Below, piece by piece: positions 7,577 through 17,849 of a stretch of 64,000 bases of DNA. The notes below the pieces were generated by a model. The model worked only from the letters and a program-made list of their open reading frames with translations. It was not told the origin of the DNA and ran no database searches. The translations under genes and the position numbers were made by a program. Source of the stretch: Herbaspirillum sp. AP02 (GTDB taxonomy: Bacteria > Pseudomonadota > Gammaproteobacteria > Burkholderiales > Burkholderiaceae_D); contig NZ_JADWMY010000007.1 in NCBI RefSeq assembly GCF_015767275.1, positions 1-64,000 of the forward strand. The letters are read 5' to 3'. Every line of letters starts with the position of its first letter. Position 1 is the stretch's first letter.

Positions 7577-8563
7577 ATGTATGCACAGATGGTAGACACC
7601 GGCCTGACCCAGGTTCGCAAAGCCGAGGAGATGTCGCCGGAAGAACTGGCGTTCCAGGCGCGCATCGATGCGGGCATCAAGATCGAGCCCAAGGATTGGA
7701 TGCCGGAGGCGTATCGCAAGACCCTGGTACGCCAGATCTCGCAGCACGCGCATTCGGAAATCGTCGGCCAGCTGCCCGAGGGCAACTGGGTCACGCGTGC
7801 GCCCACGCTGCAACGCAAGGCCATCCTGCTGGCCAAGATCCAGGATGAGGCCGGCCACGGCCTGTACCTGTACAGCGCCGCCGAGACCCTGGGCGTGTCC
7901 CGCGAAGACCTGCTGGCCGAGTTGCACGCCGGCCGTGCCAAGTATTCCAGCATCTTCAACTACCCCGCCCTGAACTGGGCCGACATGGGCGCCATCGGCT
8001 GGCTGGTGGATGGCTCGGCCATCATCAACCAGATTCCGCTGTGTCGCTGTTCCTTCGGTCCCTATTCGCGGGCCATGGTGCGGGTGTGCAAGGAAGAATC
8101 CTTCCACGCCCGCCAGGGCTACGACATCATGTTGGCGCTGTGCCGTGGCACCCCCGAGCAGAAGCAGATGGCGCAGGACGCGCTGAACCGCTGGTGGTGG
8201 CCGGCACTGATGATGTTCGGCCCGTCGGACGCGACATCGGTACACAGCGCGCAATCGATGCAGTGGCGCATCAAGCTGTTCTCCAATGATGAACTGCGCC
8301 AGCGCATGGTCGACCAGACCATTCCGCAGATCGAGTACCTGGGCCTGACCGTGCCTGATCCTGACCTGAAGTGGAACGAAGAACGTGGTCGCTATGACTT
8401 CGGCCAGGTCGACTGGAACGAATTCCACAACGTCGTGCGCGGCAACGGCCCCTGCAACCGCGAGCGCCTGTCCACCCGCAAGCAGGCCTACGAGGACGGC
8501 GCATGGTTCCGCGATGCCCTGGTGGCGCACGCCGACAAGCAGGCCACCCGCAAGGCGGCCTGA
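7577..8563 (+). CDS. paaA: Phenylacetyl-CoA epoxidase subunit PaaA
   Basis: Catalytic diiron subunit of the ring 1,2-epoxidase that converts phenylacetyl-CoA to its epoxide with PaaB, PaaC and the reductase PaaE. It has 328 residues, with a ferritin-like fold. Iron-ligand motifs are visible: QDEAGHG and [11 protein letters not shown], plus the conserved [15 protein letters not shown] and [12 protein letters not shown] blocks. The C-terminus is complete. The ATG at 7577 is the only start consistent with family length. Its upstream region is no native leader but the antisense end of paaZ, with only a weak cagggt ribosome site, so expression is doubtful. A 102-nt gap follows before paaB. Confidence 0.95.
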   Translation: MYAQMVDTGLTQVRKAEEMSPEELAFQARIDAGIKIEPKDWMPEAYRKTLVRQISQHAHSEIVGQLPEGNWVTRAPTLQRKAILLAKIQDEAGHGLYLYSAAETLGVSREDLLAELHAGRAKYSSIFNYPALNWADMGAIGWLVDGSAIINQIPLCRCSFGPYSRAMVRVCKEESFHARQGYDIMLALCRGTPEQKQMAQDALNRWWWPALMMFGPSDATSVHSAQSMQWRIKLFSNDELRQRMVDQTIPQIEYLGLTVPDPDLKWNEERGRYDFGQVDWNEFHNVVRGNGPCNRERLSTRKQAYEDGAWFRDALVAHADKQATRKAA

Positions 8564-8665
8564 AGCGACCGTCTCTTCCAGCAATTAGCTGCAATCGCCA
8601 ACGTTTCATTTCACAACAATGCCAGTGGCCGCCACCTGTGCGGCCCGCCAACAAGGAAATCGATC

Positions 8666-8950
8666 ATGAGCAAGGAATGGCCTCTCTGGGAAGTCTTCAT
8701 CCGCAGCCAGCACGGTCTGGCGCATAAACACGTCGGCAGCCTGCATGCCCCCGATGGCGAGATGGCCATCAACAATGCCCGCGACGTCTACACCCGCCGC
8801 AACGAGGGCGTGGGCATCTGGGTGGTGCGGGCCGCCGATATCGTCTCGTCCAGCCCGGGCGACAAGGCGCCGCTGTTCGAGCCGTCCAACAGCAAGGTCT
8901 ATCGTCACCCGACCTTCTTCCCCATGCCGGCCGAACTGAAGAACCTGTGA
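8666..8950 (+). CDS. paaB: Phenylacetyl-CoA epoxidase subunit PaaB
   Basis: Small 94-residue non-catalytic subunit that bridges PaaAC heterodimers in the epoxidase complex. The diagnostic N-terminus SKEWPLWEVFIRSQHGLAHK and the central NARDVYTRRNEGVGIWVV are present, and length is normal. The start at 8666 is preceded by AAGGAAA. It lies between paaA and paaC in the usual order and 13 nt before paaC. No sign of damage is visible. Confidence 0.95.
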   Translation: MSKEWPLWEVFIRSQHGLAHKHVGSLHAPDGEMAINNARDVYTRRNEGVGIWVVRAADIVSSSPGDKAPLFEPSNSKVYRHPTFFPMPAELKNL

Positions 8951-8963
8951 AGCGGAGCCCGAC

Positions 8964-9716
8964 ATGACAAGCAAAACCGATTACGTGCGACGCCTGGGGG
9001 ACAACGTCCTGGTGCTCTCGCAACGCCTGTCCGAATGGTGCGGCAAGGGGCCGGCGCTGGAAGAGGACATGGCCCTGATCAACGTCTCGCTGGACCTGAT
9101 CGGCCAGGCCCGCCTGTGGCTGGGCTATGCCGGCGAGCTGGAAGGCCAGGGGCGTAGCGAGGACCAGTTGGCCTTCCTGCGCGACGCCCACCAGTTCCAC
9201 AACCTGCTGCTGGTGGAACTGCCCAATGGCAGCTATGCCGATACGCTGGCGCGCCAGTTCCTGTTCGATGTCTGGCACTACTTCCTGCTGCAGGGCCTGT
9301 GCCAGTCCGACGATGCCCGCATCGTCGAGATTGCCCAGAAGTGCTTGAAGGAAGTGACCTATCACGTGCGCCGCAGTACCGACCTGGTGATCCGCCTGGG
9401 CGACGGTACCGAAGAAAGTCACCGCCGCATGCAGGCCGCCATCGATGCCCTGTGGATGTACACCGGCGAACTGTTCACGCCCGATGCGCTGGACACGGCC
9501 ATGCACCAACAGGGCCTGGCGCCTGCGCTGACCGAACTGCAGCAGAAATGGCAACAGCATGTCACCGAGGTGTTGCTGGCGGCCACCCTGACCATCCCGG
9601 CGGCCGGGCTGTGGATGCAGAGCGGCGGCAAACAGGGCCGGCATACCGAACACCTGGGCTACCTGCTGGCGGAGATGCAGTTCCTGCAGCGCAGCTATCC
9701 CGGGGCGGCGTGGTGA
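8964..9716 (+). CDS. paaC: Phenylacetyl-CoA epoxidase subunit PaaC
   Basis: A 250-residue structural partner of PaaA in the epoxidase heterodimer, with a ferritin-like fold that lacks a functional iron site. Typical blocks are LGDNVLVLSQRLSEWCGKGP, DLIGQARLWLGYAGE and GRHTEHLGYLLAEMQFLQR near the end. Length and both ends look normal. The AGCGGAG ribosome site precedes the ATG at 8964. The TGA stop at 9714-9716 overlaps the GTG start of the following chimeric gene, keeping the native paaC-paaD coupling. Confidence 0.95.
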   Translation: MTSKTDYVRRLGDNVLVLSQRLSEWCGKGPALEEDMALINVSLDLIGQARLWLGYAGELEGQGRSEDQLAFLRDAHQFHNLLLVELPNGSYADTLARQFLFDVWHYFLLQGLCQSDDARIVEIAQKCLKEVTYHVRRSTDLVIRLGDGTEESHRRMQAAIDALWMYTGELFTPDALDTAMHQQGLAPALTELQQKWQQHVTEVLLAATLTIPAAGLWMQSGGKQGRHTEHLGYLLAEMQFLQRSYPGAAW

Positions 9717-11419
9717 GCGTGAGCCCGGCAACCCCGACCAAGCTGTTGTCCGCCCAGGCGGACAGCGAACTGGCGGCGCTGCAGGCGCGCATCTGGAACT
9801 GGCTGGACGAGATCGCCGACCCCGAGATTCCGGCGATCTCGGTGGTTGACCTGGGCATCGTGCGCGCTGTGGAGTTGCAGCACGACCCGGCGCAGCAGAT
9901 GCACTGCACGGTGGTGATCACGCCGACCTACTCCGGCTGCCCGGCCAGCTTCGTCGAAGTGTTCTGCAAGCTGGGGCTCATTCCCGATACCGGCGGCACC
10001 TATTTCCTGCCGCGCCTGGTCGGCACCGCCCGCGCCATGGGCATGGCGCTGCTGGGCCAGAGGATCAGCGCCGAGCAGGCCGAACAATGGGGCCTGATCT
10101 GGCAATGCGTGGACGATGCGGAGCTGATGGTGCAGGCCCGCGCCATGGCCCGGCAATTTGCCAGCGCGGCGACCCTGGGCCTGGCCGCGACCAAGGCCAC
10201 CCTGTACCGTAGCCCGGCGCATACGCTGGAGCAGCAACTGGACCTGGAGCGCGACACCATGCGCACACTCGGCCACACCCGCATCGCCGCGTCGCTGCGT
10301 CAACCGGAACGCCTGGTCGGCATGCATTTCTTCAACCCGGTGCAGCAGATGGAGCTGGTGGAGATCATCCGCGGCCTGTCCAGCGACGCCGCCGTGGCGC
10401 AGTGCGTGTATGACACTGCCATCGCCTGGGGCAAGGTACCGGTCTTTGCCAGTTCCACCCCGGGGTTCATCGTCAATCGTCTGGCGCGCCCGTATTACGC
10501 GGAAGCCTTGCGGGTCCTCAACGAGCGGGGTCCGCAACCGGCCACGATCGACGCCGTGATGCGCGAAGCTGGCGGATTTCGCATGGGGCCGTTCGAGTTG
10601 ATGGATCTGATCGGCCACGACGTCAACTTCTCGGTCACCCAATCGGTGTTCCAGGCCTACTTCAACGATCCACGTTTCACACCCTCGCTGATCCAGCAGG
10701 AACTGGTGCATGCCGGTCACCTGGGTCGCAAGAGCGGGCGTGGCTTCTATCAATACAGCGCGGAGGAAGTGCCGCTACCGATCGAGGACGAACAGCCCTG
10801 CGACACGCCGACGGTGGCACTGCAGATCTTCGGTACCCATCCGCTGGTGGAAGTGATCCGGGCGCGCTACAAGAAGGGTCGCGTCGAATACCATCCGCCG
10901 CGTGCCGACCACCTGCTCATGAAAGCCGGTCCCGGGCGCCTCTATGTCACCGAAGGGCGGACCGCCACCCAGCAATCCTACGACTACGACATGCCCGACG
11001 TGGTGCTGGTGGACCTGGCGCTGAACTATGCCACCACCAGCCGGCTGATGGTGACCAAGGCCGACCAGTGCCACCCACGCGCCTATGAGGCCGTAGCCGG
11101 GGTGTTGCAGGCCTGCGGCTTCACGCTCTCGCCGATGGCCGATATTCCCGCAATGATCGTCATGCGCACCGTGTGCATGCTGATCAATGAAGCCGCCGAT
11201 GCCGTCAACCAGGGCGTGTGCAGCGCCGCCGACGCCGACATGGCCATGAAGAAGGGCGTGAACTATCCGCGTGGCCCGCTGGCCTGGGCCAATGCGATCG
11301 GCGTGGATACCGTGGCCAAGGTATTGCGCCAACTCAGTGCCACCTATGGCGAGGACCGTTATCGCGTGTCGCCGCTGCTGCAACGCCTGCAAGCCTCGAA
11401 AAGGAAATTCCATGAGTGA
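9713..11419 (+). CDS. Chimeric ORF: paaD 5' end + paaG 3' part + paaH 3' part
   Basis: One 568-codon frame composed of three unrelated proteins. Residues 1-78 are the PaaD N-terminus (DUF59: DPEIPAISVVDLGIV, PTYSGCPA). Residues 79-189 are the second half of the PaaG isomerase (LIPDTGGTYFLPRLVGTARA, EQWGLIWQCVDD), lacking its final residues. Residues 190-568 are PaaH 3-hydroxyacyl-CoA dehydrogenase from just before the catalytic His (LVGMHFFNP, STPGFIVNR) to its normal end, lacking the NAD-binding glycine motif. Junctions fall at about 9942-9949 and 10275-10282, both in frame. The PaaD C-terminus, all of paaE, the first half of paaG and the first third of paaH are absent. No one-step function is expected. 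It is either a double deletion or an assembly error. The GTG start overlaps the paaC stop. Confidence 0.85.
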   Translation: MSVSPATPTKLLSAQADSELAALQARIWNWLDEIADPEIPAISVVDLGIVRAVELQHDPAQQMHCTVVITPTYSGCPASFVEVFCKLGLIPDTGGTYFLPRLVGTARAMGMALLGQRISAEQAEQWGLIWQCVDDAELMVQARAMARQFASAATLGLAATKATLYRSPAHTLEQQLDLERDTMRTLGHTRIAASLRQPERLVGMHFFNPVQQMELVEIIRGLSSDAAVAQCVYDTAIAWGKVPVFASSTPGFIVNRLARPYYAEALRVLNERGPQPATIDAVMREAGGFRMGPFELMDLIGHDVNFSVTQSVFQAYFNDPRFTPSLIQQELVHAGHLGRKSGRGFYQYSAEEVPLPIEDEQPCDTPTVALQIFGTHPLVEVIRARYKKGRVEYHPPRADHLLMKAGPGRLYVTEGRTATQQSYDYDMPDVVLVDLALNYATTSRLMVTKADQCHPRAYEAVAGVLQACGFTLSPMADIPAMIVMRTVCMLINEAADAVNQGVCSAADADMAMKKGVNYPRGPLAWANAIGVDTVAKVLRQLSATYGEDRYRVSPLLQRLQASKRKFHE

Positions 11420-11894
11420 GACCGCCTTCTCCACGTCGGCCCCGGCAACCGGACCGGACCCGCAAACCCTGGCCGAGGCTACGGTCCAGGCCATGTACCC
11501 ACGCGACAACGCCTCCCAGGCGCTGGGCATGAAGATCCTGGACATCGCTCCGGGGCGGGCGCGCATGAGCATGCTGGTGCGCAGTGACATGCTCAACGGC
11601 CACGCCACCTGCCATGGCGGCTTCATCTTTGCGCTGGCCGACAGCTGCTTTGCGTTCGCCTGCAACAGCCGTAATCTCAATACGGTAGCGTCGGGGTGCA
11701 GCATCGACTACCTGGCACCGGCCCTGCGCAACGACGTGCTGACCGCTGACGCGCAGGAACGCTCGCTGGCGGGGCGCACCGGTGTCTACGACATCACCGT
11801 GAGCAACCAGGACGGCAAGTTGATCGCGCTGTTCCGGGGCAAGTCCTATCGCATCAAGGGGGAGGTGATCTCGGGCCTGTATCCCGCGCCCTGA
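11412..11894 (+). CDS. paaI: Hydroxyphenylacetyl-CoA thioesterase PaaI
   Basis: Hotdog-fold thioesterase of 160 residues that hydrolyses stalled aryl-CoA intermediates to free coenzyme A during phenylacetate breakdown. The core HGGFIFALADSCFAFACN with the catalytic Asp and the GCSIDYLAPA strand are present. The ATG at 11412 overlaps the end of the preceding ORF by 8 nt and follows AAGGAAA. Length and both ends are normal. The gene lies between the paaH segment and paaK, as in many betaproteobacterial clusters. Confidence 0.92.
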   Translation: MSETAFSTSAPATGPDPQTLAEATVQAMYPRDNASQALGMKILDIAPGRARMSMLVRSDMLNGHATCHGGFIFALADSCFAFACNSRNLNTVASGCSIDYLAPALRNDVLTADAQERSLAGRTGVYDITVSNQDGKLIALFRGKSYRIKGEVISGLYPAP

Positions 11895-11961
11895 CCCCGT
11901 ACGACCGCACACCACCAGAACCAGAACACCCCGAACAACGACAACCAGACTGGAGACGAGC

Positions 11962-13323
11962 ATGACCACCCGCATTCCCCAACCCGGCGAGCTGGACGCC
12001 ATCGAGACGGCCAGCCGCGACGAGCTGCAGGCACTGCAACTGCAACGCCTGAAATGGTCGCTCCGACATGCCTACGACAACGTGCCGCATTATCGCCACG
12101 CCTTCGACCAGGCCGGCGTGCATCCGGATGAGCTGAAGAACCTGTCCGATCTGGCCCGTTTCCCCTTCACCAGCAAGCAGGACTTGCGCGACCACTATCC
12201 CTTCGGCCTGTTCGCCGTGCCGCGCGAGCAGGTGGTGCGGGTGCATGCTTCCAGCGGCACCACTGGCAAGCCCACGGTGGTCGGCTATACGCGCAACGAC
12301 ATCGAGACCTGGGCCACGGTGGTGGCGCGCTCGATCCGGGCGGCCGGCGGGCGGCGCGGCGACATCGTGCAGATTTCCTATGGCTATGGCCTGTTCACGG
12401 GCGGCCTGGGCGCTCACTACGGCGCGGAAAAGCTGGGCTGTACCGTCATTCCCATGTCGGGCGGACAGACCGAGAAACAGGTGCAACTGATCCGCGACTT
12501 CCAGCCCAGCATCATCATGGTCACGCCCTCCTACATGCTCAATGTGATCGAGGAATTCCAGCGCCAGGGCCTGGACCCGACGACCAGCTCGCTGCGGGTC
12601 GGCATCTTCGGCGCCGAACCCTGGACCGATGCCATGCGCGCGGAAATCCAGCAGCGCGCCGGCATCGATGCGGTGGATATCTATGGCCTGTCGGAAGTGA
12701 TGGGGCCGGGCGTGGCCAGTGAATGCATCGAGAGCAAGGATGGTCCGGTGATCTGGGAAGACCACTTCTATCCGGAAATCATCGATCCCGATACCGGCGA
12801 AGTGCTGCCCGATGGCGAGGAGGGCGAACTGGTCTTCTCCTCCCTGTCGAAGGAGGCGCTGCCCATGATCCGCTATCGCACCCGCGACCTGACGCGCCTG
12901 CTGCCGCCGACCTCGCGCTCAATGCGCCGCATCGACAAGATCACCGGACGCTCGGATGACATGCTCATCATCCGCGGGGTGAACGTGTTCCCGACCCAGA
13001 TCGAGGAACTGATCCTGAAGCTGCCACAACTGGCGCCGCAATACCAGTTGCAGATCGAGCGCCACGGCCACATGGACAGCATGTGCGTCTTCGCCGAACT
13101 GCGCGAGGATGCCTCCATCGAACATGTAGAGGCACTGGAGAAGGAACTGCAGCACAGCATCAAGACCTATGTGGGCATTTCCACCAAGGTCACCGTGGTG
13201 CCGGCGGGGATGATCGAACGCTCCTCGGTGGGCAAGGCCAGGCGCGTGATCGATAACCGCAGGAAGAGCGAGGGCACGCCCGCTTTGGGGGCGGCCGCTT
13301 CTTTCCCGGCCGTCCCGGCCTGA
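11962..13323 (+). CDS. paaK: Phenylacetate-CoA ligase PaaK
   Basis: AMP-forming ligase of 453 residues that activates phenylacetate with ATP and CoA, the entry step of the pathway. The P-loop ASSGTTGKPT, the FGAEPWT segment, YGLSEVMGPGVASEC and the hinge GRSDDMLIIRGVNVFPTQIE are all present, with the catalytic Lys region SSVGKARRV near the end. The ATG at 11962 follows a GGAGAC ribosome site. It lies 67 nt after paaI and 44 nt before paaJ. It appears intact, so phenylacetyl-CoA could still be formed even though downstream enzymes are missing at this locus. Confidence 0.95.
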   Translation: MTTRIPQPGELDAIETASRDELQALQLQRLKWSLRHAYDNVPHYRHAFDQAGVHPDELKNLSDLARFPFTSKQDLRDHYPFGLFAVPREQVVRVHASSGTTGKPTVVGYTRNDIETWATVVARSIRAAGGRRGDIVQISYGYGLFTGGLGAHYGAEKLGCTVIPMSGGQTEKQVQLIRDFQPSIIMVTPSYMLNVIEEFQRQGLDPTTSSLRVGIFGAEPWTDAMRAEIQQRAGIDAVDIYGLSEVMGPGVASECIESKDGPVIWEDHFYPEIIDPDTGEVLPDGEEGELVFSSLSKEALPMIRYRTRDLTRLLPPTSRSMRRIDKITGRSDDMLIIRGVNVFPTQIEELILKLPQLAPQYQLQIERHGHMDSMCVFAELREDASIEHVEALEKELQHSIKTYVGISTKVTVVPAGMIERSSVGKARRVIDNRRKSEGTPALGAAASFPAVPA

Positions 13324-13367
13324 GGGCCGCTGCATCACCACACAATAAACAATAACCGAGGAGATAC

Positions 13368-14572
<1,205 letters not shown>

Positions 14573-14573
<1 letters not shown>

Positions 14574-15361
14574 TGGCGCCGCAGCCGGAGCACGAAGACC
14601 TCCTGGTGGCGCGACATGGGCCGCACGTGCTGCATCTGCGCCTGAACCGGCCGGCGCTGCGCAACGCCCTGCGCAACCAGAGCCTGGGGGAAATTGCCGG
14701 CGAGCTGACGCGGGCCGAGAGCGACGACAGCGTGCGGGCGGTGGTCATCAGCGGCAACGAACAGGCCTTCGCTGCCGGCGCCGATCTCAACGAGATGATC
14801 CAGAAGGACGCCATCGCCACCCAGCTCGATGTACGCGCCCAGTACTGGCGCACCATCGCCCGCTTCCCCAAGCCGCTGCTGGCGGCCGTAAACGGCTATG
14901 CGCTGGGGGCCGGCTGCGAACTGCTGATGCATGCCGATATCGCCATCGCCGGTCGCGGCGCCCGCATCGGCCAGCCGGAAATCAATGTCGGTACCCTGCC
15001 CGGCGCCGGCGGCACGCAGCGTCTGATCCGCACGGTGGGCAAACCGCTGGCGATGAAGATGGTGCTGTCGGGGGAATTCATCACTGCCGATCAAGCCCTG
15101 CGTGCCGGGCTGGTGGCCGAGGTGGTGGATGATACCGATACCCTGGGGCGTACCCTGGCGCTGGCCACCACCATTGCGCAGAAATCGCCGCTGGCGGTGC
15201 GCCTGGCCAAGGAGGCCATGCTGCAGTCCTTCGAACTGGGGCTGGAGGCTGGCCTGCTGTTCGAGCGCAAGTCCTTTTCCCTGATGGCCGCCAGTGCCGA
15301 TCGCCAGGAAGGCATCGCCGCCTTCCAGCAGAAACGCGCAGCGGTGTTCAGCGGCCGCTGA
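14573..15361 (+). CDS. paaF: 2,3-dehydroadipyl-CoA hydratase PaaF
   Basis: Enoyl-CoA hydratase (crotonase fold), 262 residues. The oxyanion-hole motif FAAGADLNEM and the catalytic region GQPEINVGTLPGAGGTQRL carry the two expected glutamates (E in PEINVG and the preceding loop). The usual C-terminal EGIAAFQQKRAAVFSGR is present. The start at 14573 overlaps the paaJ stop by one base (TGATG), implying coupling. It is the last gene of the paa cluster. As it retains both halves, it is not the donor of the PaaG segment upstream, which has different sequence. Confidence 0.9.
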
Positions 15362-15380
15362 TTGCTTGCGCCTGGCAGGT

Positions 15381-15428
15381 CGCCAGCCCTGCTGCCTGGA
15401 TGTTTGCAGGCTGGCAACAGGGCTGGCG
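15381..15428. other. Long stem-loop after paaF
   Basis: An 11-bp perfect inverted repeat, cgccagccctg (15381-15391) / cagggctggcg (15418-15428), begins 20 nt after the paaF stop, with further pairing inside the loop. No T tract follows on either strand, so it may be a 3'-end stabilising or Rho-associated structure rather than an intrinsic terminator. Confidence 0.4.
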
Positions 15429-15505
15429 TGGCGGCAACACTTCACGAGATTGCCATCCGGATCAGGTAAAATGCCCGGCCACGGCAGGCCCTGGCTGCGC
15501 ACTTG

Positions 15506-15523
15506 TTGTACTTGTACTTGTAC
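15506..15523. repeat. Three tandem copies of ttgtac
   Basis: The hexamer ttgtac is repeated three times (15506-15523) about 75 bp before the methyltransferase start. It is a minor simple-sequence tract that could vary by slippage in the leader. Confidence 0.7.
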
Positions 15524-15598
15524 CCGCACGCGCGCCACCCGTCCCGCCCCCGATACCAACCCGCCGGCTCCGCGCCGGCTCTTCGCCAGTGCAGCACC

Positions 15599-16540
15599 AT
15601 GAGCAAGCAAGCCCCCAGCGCCCCCGGCCGCAACAAGCGTCGTGGCAAACCCGTCACCGCTGCCACTGCAGCCGGCGCAGCCAATGCCACCGGCCATGCC
15701 GACACTGCGCCGCAGGCGCATGAGATCCGTCCCGGCCAATCCATCGAACTGCTCAAGGAACTGCACATCCTGACCCGCGACGGCAAGCTGAACCAGGATA
15801 GCCGCCGCAAGCTCAAGCAGGTCTATCACCTCTACCAGTTCATCGAACCGCTGCTGCAGGAAGTGCTGGCCGACCATCCGGACGTGAGTCTGGTGGACCA
15901 TGGCGCGGGCAAGTCCTACCTCGGCTTCATTCTCTACGACCTGTTCTTCAAGGCGCTGGCGGGTGCGCCGCGCATCTATGGCATCGAGACCCGCGAGGAA
16001 CTGGTGCGCAAGTCCGAGGAACTGGCAGTGCGCCTGGGTTTTGGCGGCATGTCCTTCCTCAACCTGTCGGTGGCCGATTCGATCAGCTCGCCCGACCTGC
16101 CGGAACGCATCGATGTGGTGACCGCCCTGCATGCCTGCGACACCGCCACCGATGACGCCATCCATTTCGCGCTGGCCAAAGAGGCCAGCTTCATCGTCCT
16201 GGTGCCGTGCTGCCAGGCCGAGGTGGCCTCGGTCCTGAACCGCAACAAGGGCAAGTCGCTGGCCAATTCGCTGACGGAAATCTGGCGCCATCCGCTGCAT
16301 ACCCGCGAATTCGGCAGCCAGGTCACCAATGTGCTGCGCTGCCTGCAACTGGAAGCGCATGGCTACAAGGTCAGCGTGACCGAACTGGTGGGCTGGGAAC
16401 ATTCGATGAAGAATGAATTGATCGTCGCCCAATACCGCGACCTGCCGCGCCGCCGTCCGGCCGATCGCCTGCAGGAGGTGTTGCGCACGCTGGGCCTGGA
16501 AGAGATGGGGACGCGCTTCTTCGCACCGCAGGCGGCCTGA
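15599..16540 (+). CDS. SAM-dependent class I methyltransferase, unknown substrate
   Basis: A 313-residue protein with a low-complexity basic/Ala-rich N-terminus followed by a methyltransferase fold. Motif I is LVDHGAGKSYLGF (a variant of the SAM loop), with the acidic residue in YGIETREELV, DVVTALHACDTATDD and a VPCCQAEV segment. The HACDTATDD/PCCQ pair is typical of the methyltransferase family that includes putative RNA- or protein-modifying enzymes related to the eukaryotic METTL25/RRNAD1 group. The target here is unknown. The ATG at 15599 was chosen because the sequence upstream in the same frame is encoded by a short tandem repeat and lacks a ribosome site. It stands alone between paaF and a diguanylate cyclase gene. 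Confidence 0.65.
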   Translation: MSKQAPSAPGRNKRRGKPVTAATAAGAANATGHADTAPQAHEIRPGQSIELLKELHILTRDGKLNQDSRRKLKQVYHLYQFIEPLLQEVLADHPDVSLVDHGAGKSYLGFILYDLFFKALAGAPRIYGIETREELVRKSEELAVRLGFGGMSFLNLSVADSISSPDLPERIDVVTALHACDTATDDAIHFALAKEASFIVLVPCCQAEVASVLNRNKGKSLANSLTEIWRHPLHTREFGSQVTNVLRCLQLEAHGYKVSVTELVGWEHSMKNELIVAQYRDLPRRRPADRLQEVLRTLGLEEMGTRFFAPQAA

Positions 16541-16730
16541 GCGGGCGGCCAGGACAGGAACGGTTCTTGCTGGTAAAAAAATCAGGCGCGGCGGCATCAA
16601 GCCGACGCCGATGCTGTCGATATATTGCATGGTAGCAAGGCCGGTCGCCACCAGCGAAACCGGCCGCTGGGAGGCCGGGCGACCGGTCAGGGCAAGGGGC
16701 CGGCCGGTGCCGGAAAATGCAGATGAGCAC

Positions 16731-17849
16731 ATGAGATCGACCATCGCTATGGAATCGCTGATTGCCGACAACGAACAACTGCGGGCCGAACTGCAGGACC
16801 TGCTGCAGCAGGCACACATCAACCAGTCCATCATCGAGCGCCATCAGGCGTTCGACCTCAAGCTGATCGGCGCCAGCGAATTCCGCGAACTGATCGAGGT
16901 CATGCTGACGGTCATGCCGGGGGTGTTCAGCCTGGAGACGGTGACCCTGTCGCTGATCGATGGCGACTATGCGATCCAGCGCATCCTGCGCGACCTGCAG
17001 ATCGGCGTGAACGAATTCCCCAAGCTGCTGTTCCTGACGCGTCCGCTGGCCTTCATCGACGACCAGCATGCCCTGCCCGAGGACAAGCCGCGCCTGGGCG
17101 AATACGTGGCGGCGCTGCATGGACCGCTGTTCCCGCACTACCAGCCGGTCAGCGTGGCGGTGCTGCCGCTGGTGCGCCAGCACCGGCTGCTGGGCTATCT
17201 GTCGCTGGGCAGTGCCTATGGCGAGCGCTTCACGCGCTCGCTGGCCACCGATTTCATCGAACGGCTGGCCACCATCGCGGCGGTCTGTCTGGAAAACGTC
17301 ATCAACAATGAACGCCTCAAGCATATCGGCCTGACCGATCCGCTGACCGGGGTGAACAATCGCCGCTACATCGAACAGCGCATGCAGGAAGAAGTGGCGC
17401 GCAGCCAGCGCGACCGCTCGGCCCTGTCCTGCCTGTTCATCGACATCGACCACTTCAAGCGGGTCAACGACCAGTTCGGTCACCAGAGCGGCGACGATGT
17501 GCTGCGCGAGGTCGCGGCACGGATCAAGAAGGAACTGCGCCTGTCGGACGCGCTGGGGCGTTTCGGCGGTGAGGAATTCGTGGTCTTGCTCACGCATGCC
17601 ACGCGAGATGACGCGACCCGCATCGCCGAGCGCATCCGTGCCGGTATCTGCAGCCGGGGAATCATGATCGAGGGCTCGCGGGACCCGCTGAGGATCAGCG
17701 CCTCCATCGGCGCGGCATCGCTGTCGCCGCCGGACCGCAGCCGGCCGGCGGGCGAGGTCAAGCAGGCCATGCTCAAGGCGGCCGACCAGGCGCTGTACCA
17801 GGCCAAGGAAGCCGGCCGCAACCGCGTAATGCTGGCGCCGTCGGACTGA
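16731..17849 (+). CDS. Diguanylate cyclase with N-terminal DUF484 (GAF-like) domain
   Basis: Cytoplasmic enzyme of 372 residues that would make cyclic di-GMP from two GTP. Residues about 1-35 form a coiled coil, and residues about 40-190 match the GAF-like DUF484 sensor fold (LLGYLSLGSAYGERF ... FIERLATIAAVCLENV). From about 200 the GGDEF domain runs from LTDPLTGVNNRR through FIDIDHFKRVND to an active GGEEF motif near 279-283. RLSD five residues before GGEEF is an intact inhibitory I-site (RxxD), implying product feedback. There is no membrane segment. The start at 16731 is one of several candidates (16749 is another); upstream in-frame sequence looks like non-coding. It ends tail to tail with the EamA gene. 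Confidence 0.88.
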   Translation: MRSTIAMESLIADNEQLRAELQDLLQQAHINQSIIERHQAFDLKLIGASEFRELIEVMLTVMPGVFSLETVTLSLIDGDYAIQRILRDLQIGVNEFPKLLFLTRPLAFIDDQHALPEDKPRLGEYVAALHGPLFPHYQPVSVAVLPLVRQHRLLGYLSLGSAYGERFTRSLATDFIERLATIAAVCLENVINNERLKHIGLTDPLTGVNNRRYIEQRMQEEVARSQRDRSALSCLFIDIDHFKRVNDQFGHQSGDDVLREVAARIKKELRLSDALGRFGGEEFVVLLTHATRDDATRIAERIRAGICSRGIMIEGSRDPLRISASIGAASLSPPDRSRPAGEVKQAMLKAADQALYQAKEAGRNRVMLAPSD

